The notes under the pieces were generated by a model. It worked only from the letters and a program-made list of their open reading frames with translations. It did not search any database and was not told the DNA's origin. A stretch of 29,303 nt of DNA from JAKACU01 sp021821185 (lineage in GTDB: Bacteria; Bacillota; Bacilli; Alicyclobacillales; SLC66), in NCBI GenBank assembly GCA_027343965.1, contig DAHWJX010000029.1, positions 1 to 29,303 of the forward strand, in the 5' to 3' direction. Each line of letters starts with the position of its first letter. The first letter of the stretch is position 1. Of this stretch, positions 16,072 through 25,649 are shown piece after piece. A program made the position numbers and the translations under genes.

Positions 16072-17286
16072 TCACGTCGTATATTCCGCATTGATGGATA
16101 CATAGTCATGCGTCAAATCACAGGTAAAGAACCGGCACTGCGCGTCTCCTCTTGCAAGGTCAATCGCAATCACAATGTCTTTTTGCGCCATTACCGACTT
16201 AGCATCATCAGGTGAAACCTCCTGAAACTTCCCATCCCTAAAGACGATCTGTCCGCCGATCTGCATCGTCAAGCGCTCCCAAGAAATCGTCACGCCAGAG
16301 CGGCCAATGGCAGAAATGATGCGACCGGGATTGAAGTCCTCTCCGTAAAACGCGGTTTTCACCAAAGGCGATGTTGCGACCGTAGCTGCGATCTGCTCTG
16401 CCTCACGTTGTGTAACAGCATGCGACACTTCAATTTCAAGAAACTTCGTTGCCCCTTCGGCATCGCGTACAATCATCTGCGCAAGATCATTCGCTACCTC
16501 ATCAAGTGCAGCACAAAACACTGAAAATTCATCATCCTCTGTCGTCAACAGATCGCCTTCACCTGTCGCTAACAGGATGACACTATCGTTAGGACTTGTG
16601 TCCCCATCAACAGATATCGCATTGAAACTCGTCTTTACAGCTTTTGCTAACGCAACTTGTAATGCCGATGCATGGATTGGCGCATCCGTGATCAGCACAG
16701 ACAACATCGTCGCAAGCCTTGGGTGAATCATGCCAGCACCCTTGGCGACTCCGCCCACCGTATACTTTTTCCCATGAAGCATAATCGTACGAAGCGCCGT
16801 TTTCGGTACCGTATCGGTCGTCATCATCGCACGCGCTGCTTCCATACCTGCTTTTGGTTGATCGGACAAAGTGCGTACAAGCGATGGTATGTGTTCAATC
16901 AGGCGATCCGCATGCAAAGGAATGCCGATCACCCCTGTATGCAACACAATCACTTCATCAGCATGGCAGCCAATCTCTTTCGCTACGGCAGCGGCTAAAA
17001 GTTCCGTGTCAGCGCGCCCTTCGAGGCCGGTGCCTGCGTTGGCATTGCCGCTTGTAATCAGCACAGCCTGCACCGATTTGCCAGCGTGCAGACGCTCGGA
17101 TGCACTTTCTACACAGGCGCTTTTAAATTGATTCGTCGTAAAAACACCTGCATATGCAGCTTTTCGATTCACCACAAAAAGTGCCGCATCAGTAGCTCCA
17201 TTGGCTTTGATCCCAATCACGCCTGATGCACAACGTACCCCTTTTACATTTGTCATGCTCATATCTTCCATGCCGTCGCCGCCCAT
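16072..17286 (-). CDS. argJ: Glutamate N-acetyltransferase ArgJ
   Basis: Transfers the acetyl group from N-acetylornithine to glutamate, and in some species also uses acetyl-CoA. The 404-residue frame has SGNANAGTG (79-87), LHTGVIG (115-121) and the self-cleavage site KGAGMIHPRLATML, where the chain splits between Ala192 and Thr193 and Thr becomes the nucleophile. Start choice is open: ATG at 17286 is the longest, but ATG at 17256 (residue 11) has GGAAG 8 bases upstream and may be the true start. None of argC, argB, argD or argF is nearby. It follows lacZ by 37 bases and may have its own promoter there. Confidence 0.95.
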   Translation of the reverse strand: MGGDGMEDMSMTNVKGVRCASGVIGIKANGATDAALFVVNRKAAYAGVFTTNQFKSACVESASERLHAGKSVQAVLITSGNANAGTGLEGRADTELLAAAVAKEIGCHADEVIVLHTGVIGIPLHADRLIEHIPSLVRTLSDQPKAGMEAARAMMTTDTVPKTALRTIMLHGKKYTVGGVAKGAGMIHPRLATMLSVLITDAPIHASALQVALAKAVKTSFNAISVDGDTSPNDSVILLATGEGDLLTTEDDEFSVFCAALDEVANDLAQMIVRDAEGATKFLEIEVSHAVTQREAEQIAATVATSPLVKTAFYGEDFNPGRIISAIGRSGVTISWERLTMQIGGQIVFRDGKFQEVSPDDAKSVMAQKDIVIAIDLARGDAQCRFFTCDLTHDYVSINAEYTT

Positions 17287-17309
17287 CGTTCCATCATTCG
17301 TTGCAATTA

Positions 17310-17339
17310 ACTATACATACAATCTAATAATTATGCAAC
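17310..17339 (-). promoter_or_regulatory. Possible argJ promoter overlapping an ARG-box-like site
   Basis: On the minus strand TTGCAT (17338-17333) and TATAGT (17315-17310) are 17 bases apart, placed at the end of lacZ just ahead of argJ. The same stretch (17339-17322) contains TGCATAATTATT, which fits the TGNATWWWWATN half of the ArgR/AhrC ARG box but lacks the closing CA. If real, arginine would repress argJ and the acetyltransferase apart from lacZ. This is a pattern match only. Confidence 0.35.
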
Positions 17340-20300
17340 TGTTGATGATGATATAACGCAAGCGCAGACACCGCATCCTGTGCATACGCCCTAAGCAGTA
17401 ACGTGTAGGTGACAGGTGCTGTCACCAATTCATAAGGTGGCAATACACCTGGACCACAACTTGCACTGCCTAGACCATGTTGTGCATAATCCAAGTTAAC
17501 TGTCGTTCTTTGTTGGTCTTTAAGTTCATACGTATGCAACGCTTTGTCCAAAACTTCCGTCGAGTAAGGATGCGCACTGAATTGAAAGACAGGCGCCCCT
17601 GTTACGTGTATGCCATAACCTTGATCATCGGTGATGGATAAAAAACGAACATCCACATGGTTGCCGTTTTCCTGCGGTAAAACATAAGGCGTATGCAGAT
17701 CCATCACGCTTTTTTCGTAGATGCCATGGCGCATTGCTTCTTGACTGTCACTATAGGATTCGCCAGGTCCGCGCCCTTGCCATAGTACACGCGAAAAGTC
17801 AGGGAGCAGATCCAACTGCATCCCGATACGCGGTAATACCCGTGGATAAACGCCCGTCGGAACAATCGATGTCGTTACTTTAATCGTCCCTAACGCATCG
17901 ATCACATATGTAATGATACATTGCAATCCCCATGCTAACGCAGGCGGCGCTATACGACTTTTCACTTTGACTTGAAAAGAAAACCCAGGATCAAGCCATG
18001 TCGTGGAGAAACTATCCAAGCGATCCATTAGCAGATGCACGCCAAAATTCTTCCAATACGAAGCTAAAGTAGGGTTAGGATCTCTCGTCGGCGGGTTATC
18101 ATTGTCTATCATGGCACGCCAAAAATACGGGTGCAATCCCTTTTGCAACAGAGCGATGCCGTGATACGACCACGAGGTCATCACACCATCGATTTTGCTA
18201 AAGGCTAGCGAAAAGTCAAAGCCAGCAATCGTAAGGGTACTATTCGTTTCTCTGACAAAAAGTTTCTTGTCTGTCACGGGTACAGCGATGCCTATACGAA
18301 CTGTCTTTTGTACTTCAGCTAACGGGAATTCGGCAAAACCTATCTCAAATCCGCGATTGGCAAAACGCTGACTTTTTTCAAGCAAAAAATCAAGCTGTAA
18401 GACGCAATCGTAGCTAACATCGGGTAACAAGGTTAACGTATACGGGATCGTGATTTCTGTGCTATCACGAGCTTTTACCGGTGGCAACTTGATAAACCCT
18501 TCTTGCACCGTGCGCCCTTCGGACATGATTCGCCATTCGCAGCGAAGCACATTTAGTGGCAGAAAATCAAAACGATTGGTTACAGACACCGTTCCAGCGC
18601 GCAAATCAACGACTGAAACGAAAACCGGCTGTATCGCCTTTTTATACGCGAGAAGTGCGGGCGATGGCGTATGATCGGGAAAAACCATCCCATCAATAAC
18701 GAAATTGCCATCATGAGGTTCATCGGCAAAATCCCCACCATAGGCGTAAAACGCTTCACCATCTTTTGTATGGCGCAAAATTCCATGATCAAGCCATTCC
18801 CACACGCAACCACCTTGCAACCGAGGATAACGATAAAAAGCCTCCACATACTCTTTTAGACCACCAGGCCCATTACCCATCGCGTGGGCAAATTCACATA
18901 AGATGTGCGGTTTATCGATGTCTGTGCGCTGCCCAAGTTCGATAAGATCAGCCACCGACGTATACATGGTGCTATGAACATCCATCACAGCACGCGAGAA
19001 ATTCCCGTCAGAATCCATAATCGCACGCGTCTCGCCTTCATAATGAAGCAACCTCGTGGCATCCAATTCCCGAGCGCGCTTGGCCATGGCGAGGTGGTTT
19101 TGCCCATAACCCGATTCATTGCCTAATGACCACATGATGATACAAGCATGATTTTTATCACGCACAATCGTGCGTTCCATGCGATCCACATACGCTTTAC
19201 ACCATACATCATCATCACTCAGTTGACTCCAGTTACCAAGAGGAGAGAAGCCATGACACTCCAGGTCCGCTTCTCCAATTACGTACAACCCATAGCGATC
19301 GCATAGTTCATAGAATCTCGGATCATTAGGGTAATGACTGGTACGCACCGTGTTGATATTGTGTTGTTTCATTAAAAGTACATCCTCTTGCATCCAAGAA
19401 AAAGGCACAGATTTACCATAAACCGGATGGTGATCATGGCGATTGACCCCTTTGATCATGATCGCCGTCCCATTGATAAGAAGCAGACCACCGCGTAATT
19501 CGACACTACGAAACCCTACATCAGACGGGATAATCTCAAGAATTTTCTGTTCGTCATCAAGCAACGTGATTGACAGATGGTACAAATAAGGATCCTCTGC
19601 AGACCACGTATGTACTTCAGAGATGTCAACACAAAGTTGCAAACTTTGCGTCTTTTGTGTAGCCACAGTACAATCGCTATCTTGCCAAACAACCGGTACA
19701 AGTGCGCCATCATCATCATAAAGTGTCGCACGAACTTTTCCTGATCTCACTTGCGATCCGGTATTTTGAATATCCACGCCTAAAGATAAGGTAGCGTTCG
19801 TGTAGGATGCATCTAACGTTGTCGTCACCGTAAAATCAGCGATATGCAAAGTGGGCCGAACCATGATATAGACATCCCTAAAAATGCCACTTAACCACCA
19901 CTGATCTTGATCCTCCAAATAGCTCCCATCCGAAAATTGAAACACTTGTACAGCGATCGTATTGACACCGTCATGGACATACTGCCCAATCGCAAATTCG
20001 GAAGGCAGACGACTCCCCTGACTGTACCCTACATAGAATCCATTGATAAACACCTGAAAGGCACTATCCACGCCTTCAAATCGCAAGCTAATGTACTTAT
20101 CAGCGATCGCATCACCTAATAAAAAGGTTCTTCGATAACAACCCGTTGGGTTTTGTGTCGGCACATGCGGTGGATCAACCGGAAACGGATAGATGACGTT
20201 GGTGTAATGAGGTCGACCATAACCATGCATTTGCCAACTTGATGGCACAACGAGATTATCCCAAGACGTATCATCAAATTCAGGAATAGAAAATGATTCG

Positions 20301-20476
20301 GGAACCGCTTTAGGTGTGTCGTAGTAAGCAAACTTCCAACTTCCATGCAAGGGATAAAAAAAGGCAGAGTTACCCCACTCCTTGAAATTTGCCGATAATT
20401 CATCCGCAAATGGTATAAAATAGGAGCGAGCTTGCAGACGGTTTTCTTCTAACATTTCAGGATTTTCAATGATCAT
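17324..20476 (-). CDS. lacZ: Beta-galactosidase, LacZ-type GH2
   Basis: A 1050-residue glycoside hydrolase of family 2, close in length to E. coli LacZ. It hydrolyses terminal beta-galactosides and has no signal peptide, so it should be cytoplasmic. Domains in order are sugar-binding jelly roll (about 40-210), Ig-like domain (212-325), catalytic barrel (327-620), then a further beta domain and the beta-gal small-chain region (about 760-1040). The acid/base Glu454 is in WSLGNESGYG and the nucleophile Glu528 in HILCEFAHAMGNG. Two ATG codons in tandem could start it; the second (20476) is better spaced from GAGGGGG. No lactose permease or regulator is in the window. Confidence 0.95.
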   Translation of the reverse strand: MIIENPEMLEENRLQARSYFIPFADELSANFKEWGNSAFFYPLHGSWKFAYYDTPKAVPESFSIPEFDDTSWDNLVVPSSWQMHGYGRPHYTNVIYPFPVDPPHVPTQNPTGCYRRTFLLGDAIADKYISLRFEGVDSAFQVFINGFYVGYSQGSRLPSEFAIGQYVHDGVNTIAVQVFQFSDGSYLEDQDQWWLSGIFRDVYIMVRPTLHIADFTVTTTLDASYTNATLSLGVDIQNTGSQVRSGKVRATLYDDDGALVPVVWQDSDCTVATQKTQSLQLCVDISEVHTWSAEDPYLYHLSITLLDDEQKILEIIPSDVGFRSVELRGGLLLINGTAIMIKGVNRHDHHPVYGKSVPFSWMQEDVLLMKQHNINTVRTSHYPNDPRFYELCDRYGLYVIGEADLECHGFSPLGNWSQLSDDDVWCKAYVDRMERTIVRDKNHACIIMWSLGNESGYGQNHLAMAKRARELDATRLLHYEGETRAIMDSDGNFSRAVMDVHSTMYTSVADLIELGQRTDIDKPHILCEFAHAMGNGPGGLKEYVEAFYRYPRLQGGCVWEWLDHGILRHTKDGEAFYAYGGDFADEPHDGNFVIDGMVFPDHTPSPALLAYKKAIQPVFVSVVDLRAGTVSVTNRFDFLPLNVLRCEWRIMSEGRTVQEGFIKLPPVKARDSTEITIPYTLTLLPDVSYDCVLQLDFLLEKSQRFANRGFEIGFAEFPLAEVQKTVRIGIAVPVTDKKLFVRETNSTLTIAGFDFSLAFSKIDGVMTSWSYHGIALLQKGLHPYFWRAMIDNDNPPTRDPNPTLASYWKNFGVHLLMDRLDSFSTTWLDPGFSFQVKVKSRIAPPALAWGLQCIITYVIDALGTIKVTTSIVPTGVYPRVLPRIGMQLDLLPDFSRVLWQGRGPGESYSDSQEAMRHGIYEKSVMDLHTPYVLPQENGNHVDVRFLSITDDQGYGIHVTGAPVFQFSAHPYSTEVLDKALHTYELKDQQRTTVNLDYAQHGLGSASCGPGVLPPYELVTAPVTYTLLLRAYAQDAVSALALYHHQQLHNY

Positions 20477-20556
20477 CATAATCCCCCTCGTTAACTAGAA
20501 AGCGCATTCATGAAAGCCTACAAATAATGAAATCGACGCTACTATACTATTTTTTA

Positions 20557-20574
20557 TATGGTCACGAGGCCATA
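20557..20574. promoter_or_regulatory. Imperfect dyad, candidate operator for lacZ
   Basis: TATGGTCACGAGGCCATA pairs at 7 of 9 positions when folded on itself, with perfect TATGG/CCATA arms. It lies just downstream of the predicted lacZ start point (about +6 to +23), a common place for a repressor. The sequence does not fit the usual LacI-family centre, and no regulator gene is adjacent, so the binding protein is unknown. Confidence 0.35.
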
Positions 20575-20587
20575 AGTGTCCATTTTG

Positions 20588-20615
20588 AATATAGCTTACT
20601 TCATCAAATTGTCAA
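20588..20615 (-). promoter_or_regulatory. Probable sigma-A promoter of lacZ
   Basis: On the minus strand a perfect TTGACA (20615-20610) and TATATT (20593-20588) are separated by 16 bases. Transcription would start near 20581 and leave about 100 bases of leader before the lacZ start. The promoter sits just beyond the guaA terminator hairpin, which makes lacZ an independent unit. Confidence 0.65.
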
Positions 20616-20622
20616 TGGAAAC

Positions 20623-20654
20623 AGGGCAATCCCTAATTTTCTAGGGACTGCCCT
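20623..20654 (-). terminator. Hairpin after guaA, probable terminator with weak T run
   Basis: Arms 20654-20643 and 20634-20623 form a 12-base stem with one G-U pair and an 8-base loop, starting 10 bases after the guaA stop. The following minus-strand bases are GTTTCC, a poor T run, so termination may be partial and some reading into lacZ is possible. Confidence 0.65.
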
Positions 20655-20663
20655 GCTACGCGC

Positions 20664-22202
20664 CTACTCCCACTCAATCGTCGCAGGAGGCTTTGATGTA
20701 ACATCATATACCACACGATTGACACCAGCGACTTCGTTACACATACGATTTGACATGCGTTCAAGTACCTCATACGGCACATGGGCAAATTGGGCAGTCA
20801 TGCCATCGCGCGACGTGACGGCACGAATAGCTACTGTATAACCATACGTGCGTTCGTCCCCCATTACACCCACGCTTCGAACACCGGTTAGCACGGCAAA
20901 GTACTGCCAAATCTCACCCATAAGGTCCGCTTTTTGGACTTCCTCGCGAACAATGGCGTCAGCGCGTTGCAAGATAGTTAACTTTTCTTCTGTAACTTCA
21001 CCTATAATACGAATAGCAAGTCCTGGGCCAGGAAACGGTTGACGCCACACAAAGTGATGTGGCAGTCCAAGTTTTTCACCTAACTCTCGTGCTTCATCTT
21101 TAAACAGCGTGCGAAGCGGCTCAATCAGCTCAAAATGCAAATCTTTGGGTAACCCGCCGACATTATGATGTGATTTGATGGTAGCCGCCGTCTTAGTACC
21201 ACTTTCGATGACGTCGGTATATAGCGTTCCTTGGCCAAGAAACTTAAAATCACCCAAAGTCGATGCTGTTTCGTCAAATACATGAATAAATTCGGCGCCG
21301 ATACGTTTGCGTTTTTGCTCAGGATCGGACACCCCGTCAAGCAAAGCCAAAAAACGATCACGTGCATCAATGCGGTGAATGGCCATATGAAACACTCCTG
21401 AAAACATATCCATCACCTGATTGGCCTCATCTTGCCGCAAGAAACCATGATCCACAAAGACGCAAGTCAGCCGATCCCCGATCGCTCGATGGAGCAATGC
21501 CGCTGTAACCGATGAATCGACGCCACCGGACAAAGCAAGAAGGACACGCTCATCGCCCACCTGCTCACGAATCTGACCAATCATGACATCGATGAAAGAA
21601 TCCATCTGCGACGTCGGCTTACATTCACATACCGAAAACAAGAAATTTTGCAACAATTGATCGCCATAATCAGTGTGTTGCACTTCAGGATGAAACTGTA
21701 CACCGTACAACTGACGACCAGCATCACTCATGGCAGCGACAGGCGCACTTGGTGTATGAGCATCGAGTTGAAAACCTGTTGGGGCAGCCATTACGACATC
21801 ACTATGGCTCATCCAAACGCGTTGCGTTGTTGGTGTCCCTGCAAATAATGGACTTTGCGACGCAACGGTGACATCGGCTGATCCATACTCTCTTGCGGGA
21901 GCGCGCTCGACGGTAGCATGAAAATCTTTGGCGATCAGTTGCATGCCATAACAGATGCCTAAAATCGGAACCCCTAATTCATAGACCGCAGGATCGATCG
22001 TTGGAGCCCCCTGCTCATAGACACTTTTGGGCCCACCGGAAAAAATGATCCCTTTCACATTTTTTTCGCGCAATGTCTGCGCCGTCACGTCATGAGGTAA
22101 AAGTTCCGAATAGACGTGCAGATCTCGAATGCGTCTTGCGATCAACTGATTGTATTGACCACCAAAATCCAACACAACAACAAAATCTTCATGACGACTC
22201 AA
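20664..22202 (-). CDS. guaA: GMP synthase (glutamine-hydrolysing) GuaA
   Basis: Converts XMP to GMP with ATP and glutamine. It has 512 residues in the usual layout: a class I amidotransferase with Cys84 (GICYGMQL), His171 and Glu173 (GVQFHPEV); an ATP pyrophosphatase with SGGVDS at 225-230 and KSHHNVGGLP; and the dimerisation domain, ending KPPATIEWE. The frame is open 7 codons upstream, but the ribosome site GGAGAGGTGG lies inside that extension, 9 bases ahead of TTG at 22202, so I take TTG as start. It follows the transglutaminase gene by 24 bases, the gene order known from B. subtilis. Confidence 0.97.
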   Translation of the reverse strand: MSRHEDFVVVLDFGGQYNQLIARRIRDLHVYSELLPHDVTAQTLREKNVKGIIFSGGPKSVYEQGAPTIDPAVYELGVPILGICYGMQLIAKDFHATVERAPAREYGSADVTVASQSPLFAGTPTTQRVWMSHSDVVMAAPTGFQLDAHTPSAPVAAMSDAGRQLYGVQFHPEVQHTDYGDQLLQNFLFSVCECKPTSQMDSFIDVMIGQIREQVGDERVLLALSGGVDSSVTAALLHRAIGDRLTCVFVDHGFLRQDEANQVMDMFSGVFHMAIHRIDARDRFLALLDGVSDPEQKRKRIGAEFIHVFDETASTLGDFKFLGQGTLYTDVIESGTKTAATIKSHHNVGGLPKDLHFELIEPLRTLFKDEARELGEKLGLPHHFVWRQPFPGPGLAIRIIGEVTEEKLTILQRADAIVREEVQKADLMGEIWQYFAVLTGVRSVGVMGDERTYGYTVAIRAVTSRDGMTAQFAHVPYEVLERMSNRMCNEVAGVNRVVYDVTSKPPATIEWE

Positions 22203-22226
22203 TACGAACAGCCACCTCTCCAAAAA

Positions 22227-24443
22227 TTAACCGCGCATCTTCTGCCCATTGTGCACACTTGACCCGTTGTGCACCCCAAAACCTGTCGGCTTACGCCGAA
22301 AATAGCGAGCCACATCACGCAACATCATGTTGCCTTGACTAAGCATCGGCATCTCCACGTGCTCACTGTAGCGCATCTCTTCATACCACAGAACAAAGCG
22401 CAAGGCCGCACTACGTGCACTTTCTTGCGATAACCCATGTCGCACCTGGCGCAAAGAGTCTGACGCCACAAATTCACGCAAAGTAATCCCTTGCGGTTTT
22501 TGTCCCACTAAGCGATAAAAGCGATGCATGATGGCATCAAGCGCACGATCTTTACTTGAACTAAAAAGCTTTCTTTGTCTTTTACGATACCATGTATGCC
22601 ATCCTACGATAAACAACCAGATGAACGCAACAAGAAGTACAATAGCCCCTAACACAGCCAAGCCTAAAGCGGCCCATGTCGGTAAGTGACTTGTCAAAGT
22701 TCCACCTTTTGATCCTTTTGCAGTTGCAATCGATGGATGTTGCGCCTTTGCATGAGCCGTACCCACAGCAGGATGCGTTTGCGAATGCGTTTGCGTGTTT
22801 GGCAAGACAAACGACGGTGTAGCTTCAAACGGTACCCAGCCATAGCCTGCAAACCACACCTGCGTCCATGAGTGCGCATCCGTACCATGCAAGACATATT
22901 GTTTGCCTGGTCCGTGATAATTCGGATTGGCAGGAACCGATACAAAACCTTTCACCCAGCGTGTGGGGATGTTTACAGCGCGTGCCAATACCGCAAGCGA
23001 ACTCGAGAAAAAGTCACAATAGCCACGATGCGTAACAAACAAAAATTGATCCACAAAATCTTGGCCAGGCTTAATGAAAGGAATGTTCTGCGTCTGATAG
23101 GTTTCGTGAGATTGTAGATAGCCAATTATAGCTTCTACCTTAGCTAACGTTCCATGTTTGCCTGCGGTAATTTTTTTGGCTAACTGTACCACACGAGATG
23201 GCAAAGACTTTGGTAATTCCAAGTCTTGCGGAAAAGCATAAGCCAAGTTGCCATCATGCACTTGTGAAAGCTCTGCATTGGATACGATAGGTACCTCTGA
23301 CGTCACCGTATAGTGTTGACCAGGTTTTAAGGTACCAAAAGAAATCGAGTCAGCCGTCGTATCGACGGTGTACGATTTGATACCTTTAGGAGGCGTGACT
23401 TTTGTAACCTGATAACCTGCAAAAGCCACAGGATACGTACCTGTCACATCTTCAATATGTTGGGTAACGGTTTGTGTCGCTAATTGAGTAGTCGGTCCCA
23501 TATCTTGCGTCATGACATCCGTTAGAGCATGACCGGCAGGCAGCGTCGTTGGGGATGGCGCATCAGGCGTCCACCCGGTGCCCGTGTAAGTATCTAACGT
23601 TTGCCCTTGATAATAGGATGGATCGTTCGCAATGACGCGAAAAAACACCGCAGGGCTGCCATTAAATGGGCCGCCTAAGGAATTGTCATTGGCACCATAA
23701 TTGGATGCTTGCGAGCCTGTCGCCGATAATAAAATGGCGTGCCACAACGCTGTAGGTTTGGGCCACGTAGCCGACTGCTTTGGCAACATGAGTCCCACGA
23801 TCATCATCGCGACCACAAGTCCGATGGGTGCTGCAGCATGGCGCAACAAAGCGCGATAAGAATGCAATTGCGAGATTATATGCAAACGCGGCAAATGCAT
23901 CCACATCAACAAGGTAAGACCAATCAGAAAAAAAACGACGATCGCCCATGCATCGTGCACCTGATACGTCGTGGACAGATCGATTAACGCAAATTCACCT
24001 GCTGCAGTAGCCACCATCATCCAGTAAGGGCGCGTCGTTCCTTCTTCTAACAACCTTGTGCCAAAGGTGATCACGCCTAAAAAGGCCAATGTACGAACAC
24101 CGTTTGTCACGTACTGATAATCATGCGAAAGAACACTTTGTATGGCACTGACAAGGTCATTTTTGAGAGATAGAAAAAAGACAAAAGGTTGGCTCCACGA
24201 AATCTGTGGATAGTACTCCCATTTGAGTAGAACAAGTACCGCAACGGCAAGCAGCGAATAACGCAACGTCCTATTTCGTACAAAACTACTCACTAAAAGG
24301 AGCCCAATGTAAAAGATAATCGGTATAGTTTCCCCCATGTATCCTACATTGCGCGCCGCCAAAAGCACGATGCTGATCCAAAGAAACAGCAGTGTGGACA
24401 CACCGATACGGTGAGCGAGTTCACGATCTAATGAAATGCGCAC
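22227..24443 (-). CDS. Membrane-bound TgpA/YebA-like transglutaminase-domain protein
   Basis: A 738-residue membrane protein. About six or seven N-terminal membrane segments (residues 15-222) are followed by an extracellular transglutaminase-like core with Cys476 (HRGYCDFFSS), His524 (DAHSWTQVW) and, at the Asp position, Glu540 (VPFEATPSF). A Ser/Thr/His/Ala-rich linker (550-585) leads to one more membrane segment (590-616) and a cytoplasmic tail. It resembles B. subtilis YebA and Pseudomonas TgpA, whose substrates are uncertain. The GTG start at 24443 is preceded by GGAGGG and overlaps the DUF58 gene by 23 bases. With MoxR and DUF58 it forms the widespread three-gene unit linked to envelope protein assembly or processing. 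Confidence 0.9.
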   Translation of the reverse strand: MRISLDRELAHRIGVSTLLFLWISIVLLAARNVGYMGETIPIIFYIGLLLVSSFVRNRTLRYSLLAVAVLVLLKWEYYPQISWSQPFVFFLSLKNDLVSAIQSVLSHDYQYVTNGVRTLAFLGVITFGTRLLEEGTTRPYWMMVATAAGEFALIDLSTTYQVHDAWAIVVFFLIGLTLLMWMHLPRLHIISQLHSYRALLRHAAAPIGLVVAMMIVGLMLPKQSATWPKPTALWHAILLSATGSQASNYGANDNSLGGPFNGSPAVFFRVIANDPSYYQGQTLDTYTGTGWTPDAPSPTTLPAGHALTDVMTQDMGPTTQLATQTVTQHIEDVTGTYPVAFAGYQVTKVTPPKGIKSYTVDTTADSISFGTLKPGQHYTVTSEVPIVSNAELSQVHDGNLAYAFPQDLELPKSLPSRVVQLAKKITAGKHGTLAKVEAIIGYLQSHETYQTQNIPFIKPGQDFVDQFLFVTHRGYCDFFSSSLAVLARAVNIPTRWVKGFVSVPANPNYHGPGKQYVLHGTDAHSWTQVWFAGYGWVPFEATPSFVLPNTQTHSQTHPAVGTAHAKAQHPSIATAKGSKGGTLTSHLPTWAALGLAVLGAIVLLVAFIWLFIVGWHTWYRKRQRKLFSSSKDRALDAIMHRFYRLVGQKPQGITLREFVASDSLRQVRHGLSQESARSAALRFVLWYEEMRYSEHVEMPMLSQGNMMLRDVARYFRRKPTGFGVHNGSSVHNGQKMRG

Positions 24444-25644
24444 CTGAGATCATCCCTCCTGCTGTTACCGCATCCAAATCAGACAATGCATATACCTCAT
24501 AAATCCGCCATCCAAACGTACGCAATCTTGCGATCGTCGCTTGCGAAGACTCTTCTATCGATTCGGTTCGCGTAAAAAACACATCAAAATGTTGCTGCCT
24601 TTGCTTCGCGATAACAGCCAGACGCAAAAGATCGTCGTTGATCATATCGGTGACAAGAACCACCGCTGTTTGCCGAGGCAACGTCATAAAACGCCAGAAT
24701 TCTTCAGAAAACTGGCTGCGCCGCGTGCCTTCAACCATAGCGAGGTGTTCCATTACCTGCAAAAAGCCAACATCACCTTTGCTCACAGGAAACTCTGTAC
24801 ATGTAGAGCCAAAAGACAGTAATCCAAAAGACATCGTCGCGTGATACATGTATTGCAAAAGCGATGCTAATGTCGACAACATCAGTTCAAAGTCCTCTTG
24901 CTGTGTCTCACCAAAGCGCGCATCAAGCGCAAAGACAACATCATTCGTGACATAGTGCTCGAATTCTTTGGAGCGCAGTTCTCCTGTTCGCGCACTTGCA
25001 GGCCAGTGGATACGACTTAACCTATCTCCCGCAACATAATCACGAACACCAACAACTTTGGTTGCATCATCTGTCGCACGTCCTTGTGCCGAACGGTTGC
25101 CTTGCTGCACTTGTAACGACTTGTTCCATGTGATTAACGGGTAAGTCTCAGGATAAACGATCAATTGCGAAACAGCAGGAATCGAAACCGTCCACGTTAA
25201 AAGGCCAAACATATCTCCCCCCGTGATATGTACGGAAGCGAATCGATACACACCGCGTATGACATGCTTTGCCGTATACTCCACCTTGGCTTCGCGACTA
25301 CGCCAAGGAAACACCATCCAAGACGTGCGATTCATTCGCACAGCAAGTTTCTGTGCGACGTCATCTTCAACGCGAAGCCACTGTACAGGCAACCATGGTG
25401 ACTCTTGCAAGGCAATGATCAAAGTCACATCGATATCGGTACCTGCGTGCACACGCTTAGCGGAAATTTTGCGCGTAACTTGAAAGGTACGGCGTCGCGA
25501 TACCATAGCGATCGTTTCATAAAGGATAAAAAAGATAAATGCCCCAAACAAAAACCATGGTCCAAACCCGCCGAACATCTTAGAAATGACAAATAACGCG
25601 AACCCCGTCAGGTAAAGCAGCGTGAGAACAATCGCATTTCGCAT
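24421..25644 (-). CDS. DUF58 domain membrane protein (YeaD-like)
   Basis: A 407-residue protein with two N-terminal membrane segments (about 5-22 and 27-45) and a long cytoplasmic or envelope-facing region. The DUF58 hallmark GVRDYVAGDRLSRIHW is at 199-214, followed by ARTGELRSKEFE. After it comes a VWA-like fold starting VVFALDAR. It is always found with MoxR ATPases, and is thought to act as the partner through which the ATPase works. ATG at 25644 lies 5 bases after the MoxR stop, with AAAGG as ribosome site. The exact function of the family is not known. Confidence 0.92.
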   Translation of the reverse strand: MRNAIVLTLLYLTGFALFVISKMFGGFGPWFLFGAFIFFILYETIAMVSRRRTFQVTRKISAKRVHAGTDIDVTLIIALQESPWLPVQWLRVEDDVAQKLAVRMNRTSWMVFPWRSREAKVEYTAKHVIRGVYRFASVHITGGDMFGLLTWTVSIPAVSQLIVYPETYPLITWNKSLQVQQGNRSAQGRATDDATKVVGVRDYVAGDRLSRIHWPASARTGELRSKEFEHYVTNDVVFALDARFGETQQEDFELMLSTLASLLQYMYHATMSFGLLSFGSTCTEFPVSKGDVGFLQVMEHLAMVEGTRRSQFSEEFWRFMTLPRQTAVVLVTDMINDDLLRLAVIAKQRQQHFDVFFTRTESIEESSQATIARLRTFGWRIYEVYALSDLDAVTAGGMISGAHFIRS

Positions 25645-25649
25645 CGAAG

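Noticed and set aside
10833..20476. Genomic island or prophage around the accessory genes
   Set aside because: No integrase, transposase, tRNA or flanking repeats were seen; the genes are metabolic and use similar start signals to the flanks.
22227..24443. Loss of the transglutaminase catalytic Asp (Glu540)
   Set aside because: Cys476 and His524 are in place with correct spacing, and Glu in this position is, as far as I recall, common in Gram-positive members, so I do not treat it as inactivation.
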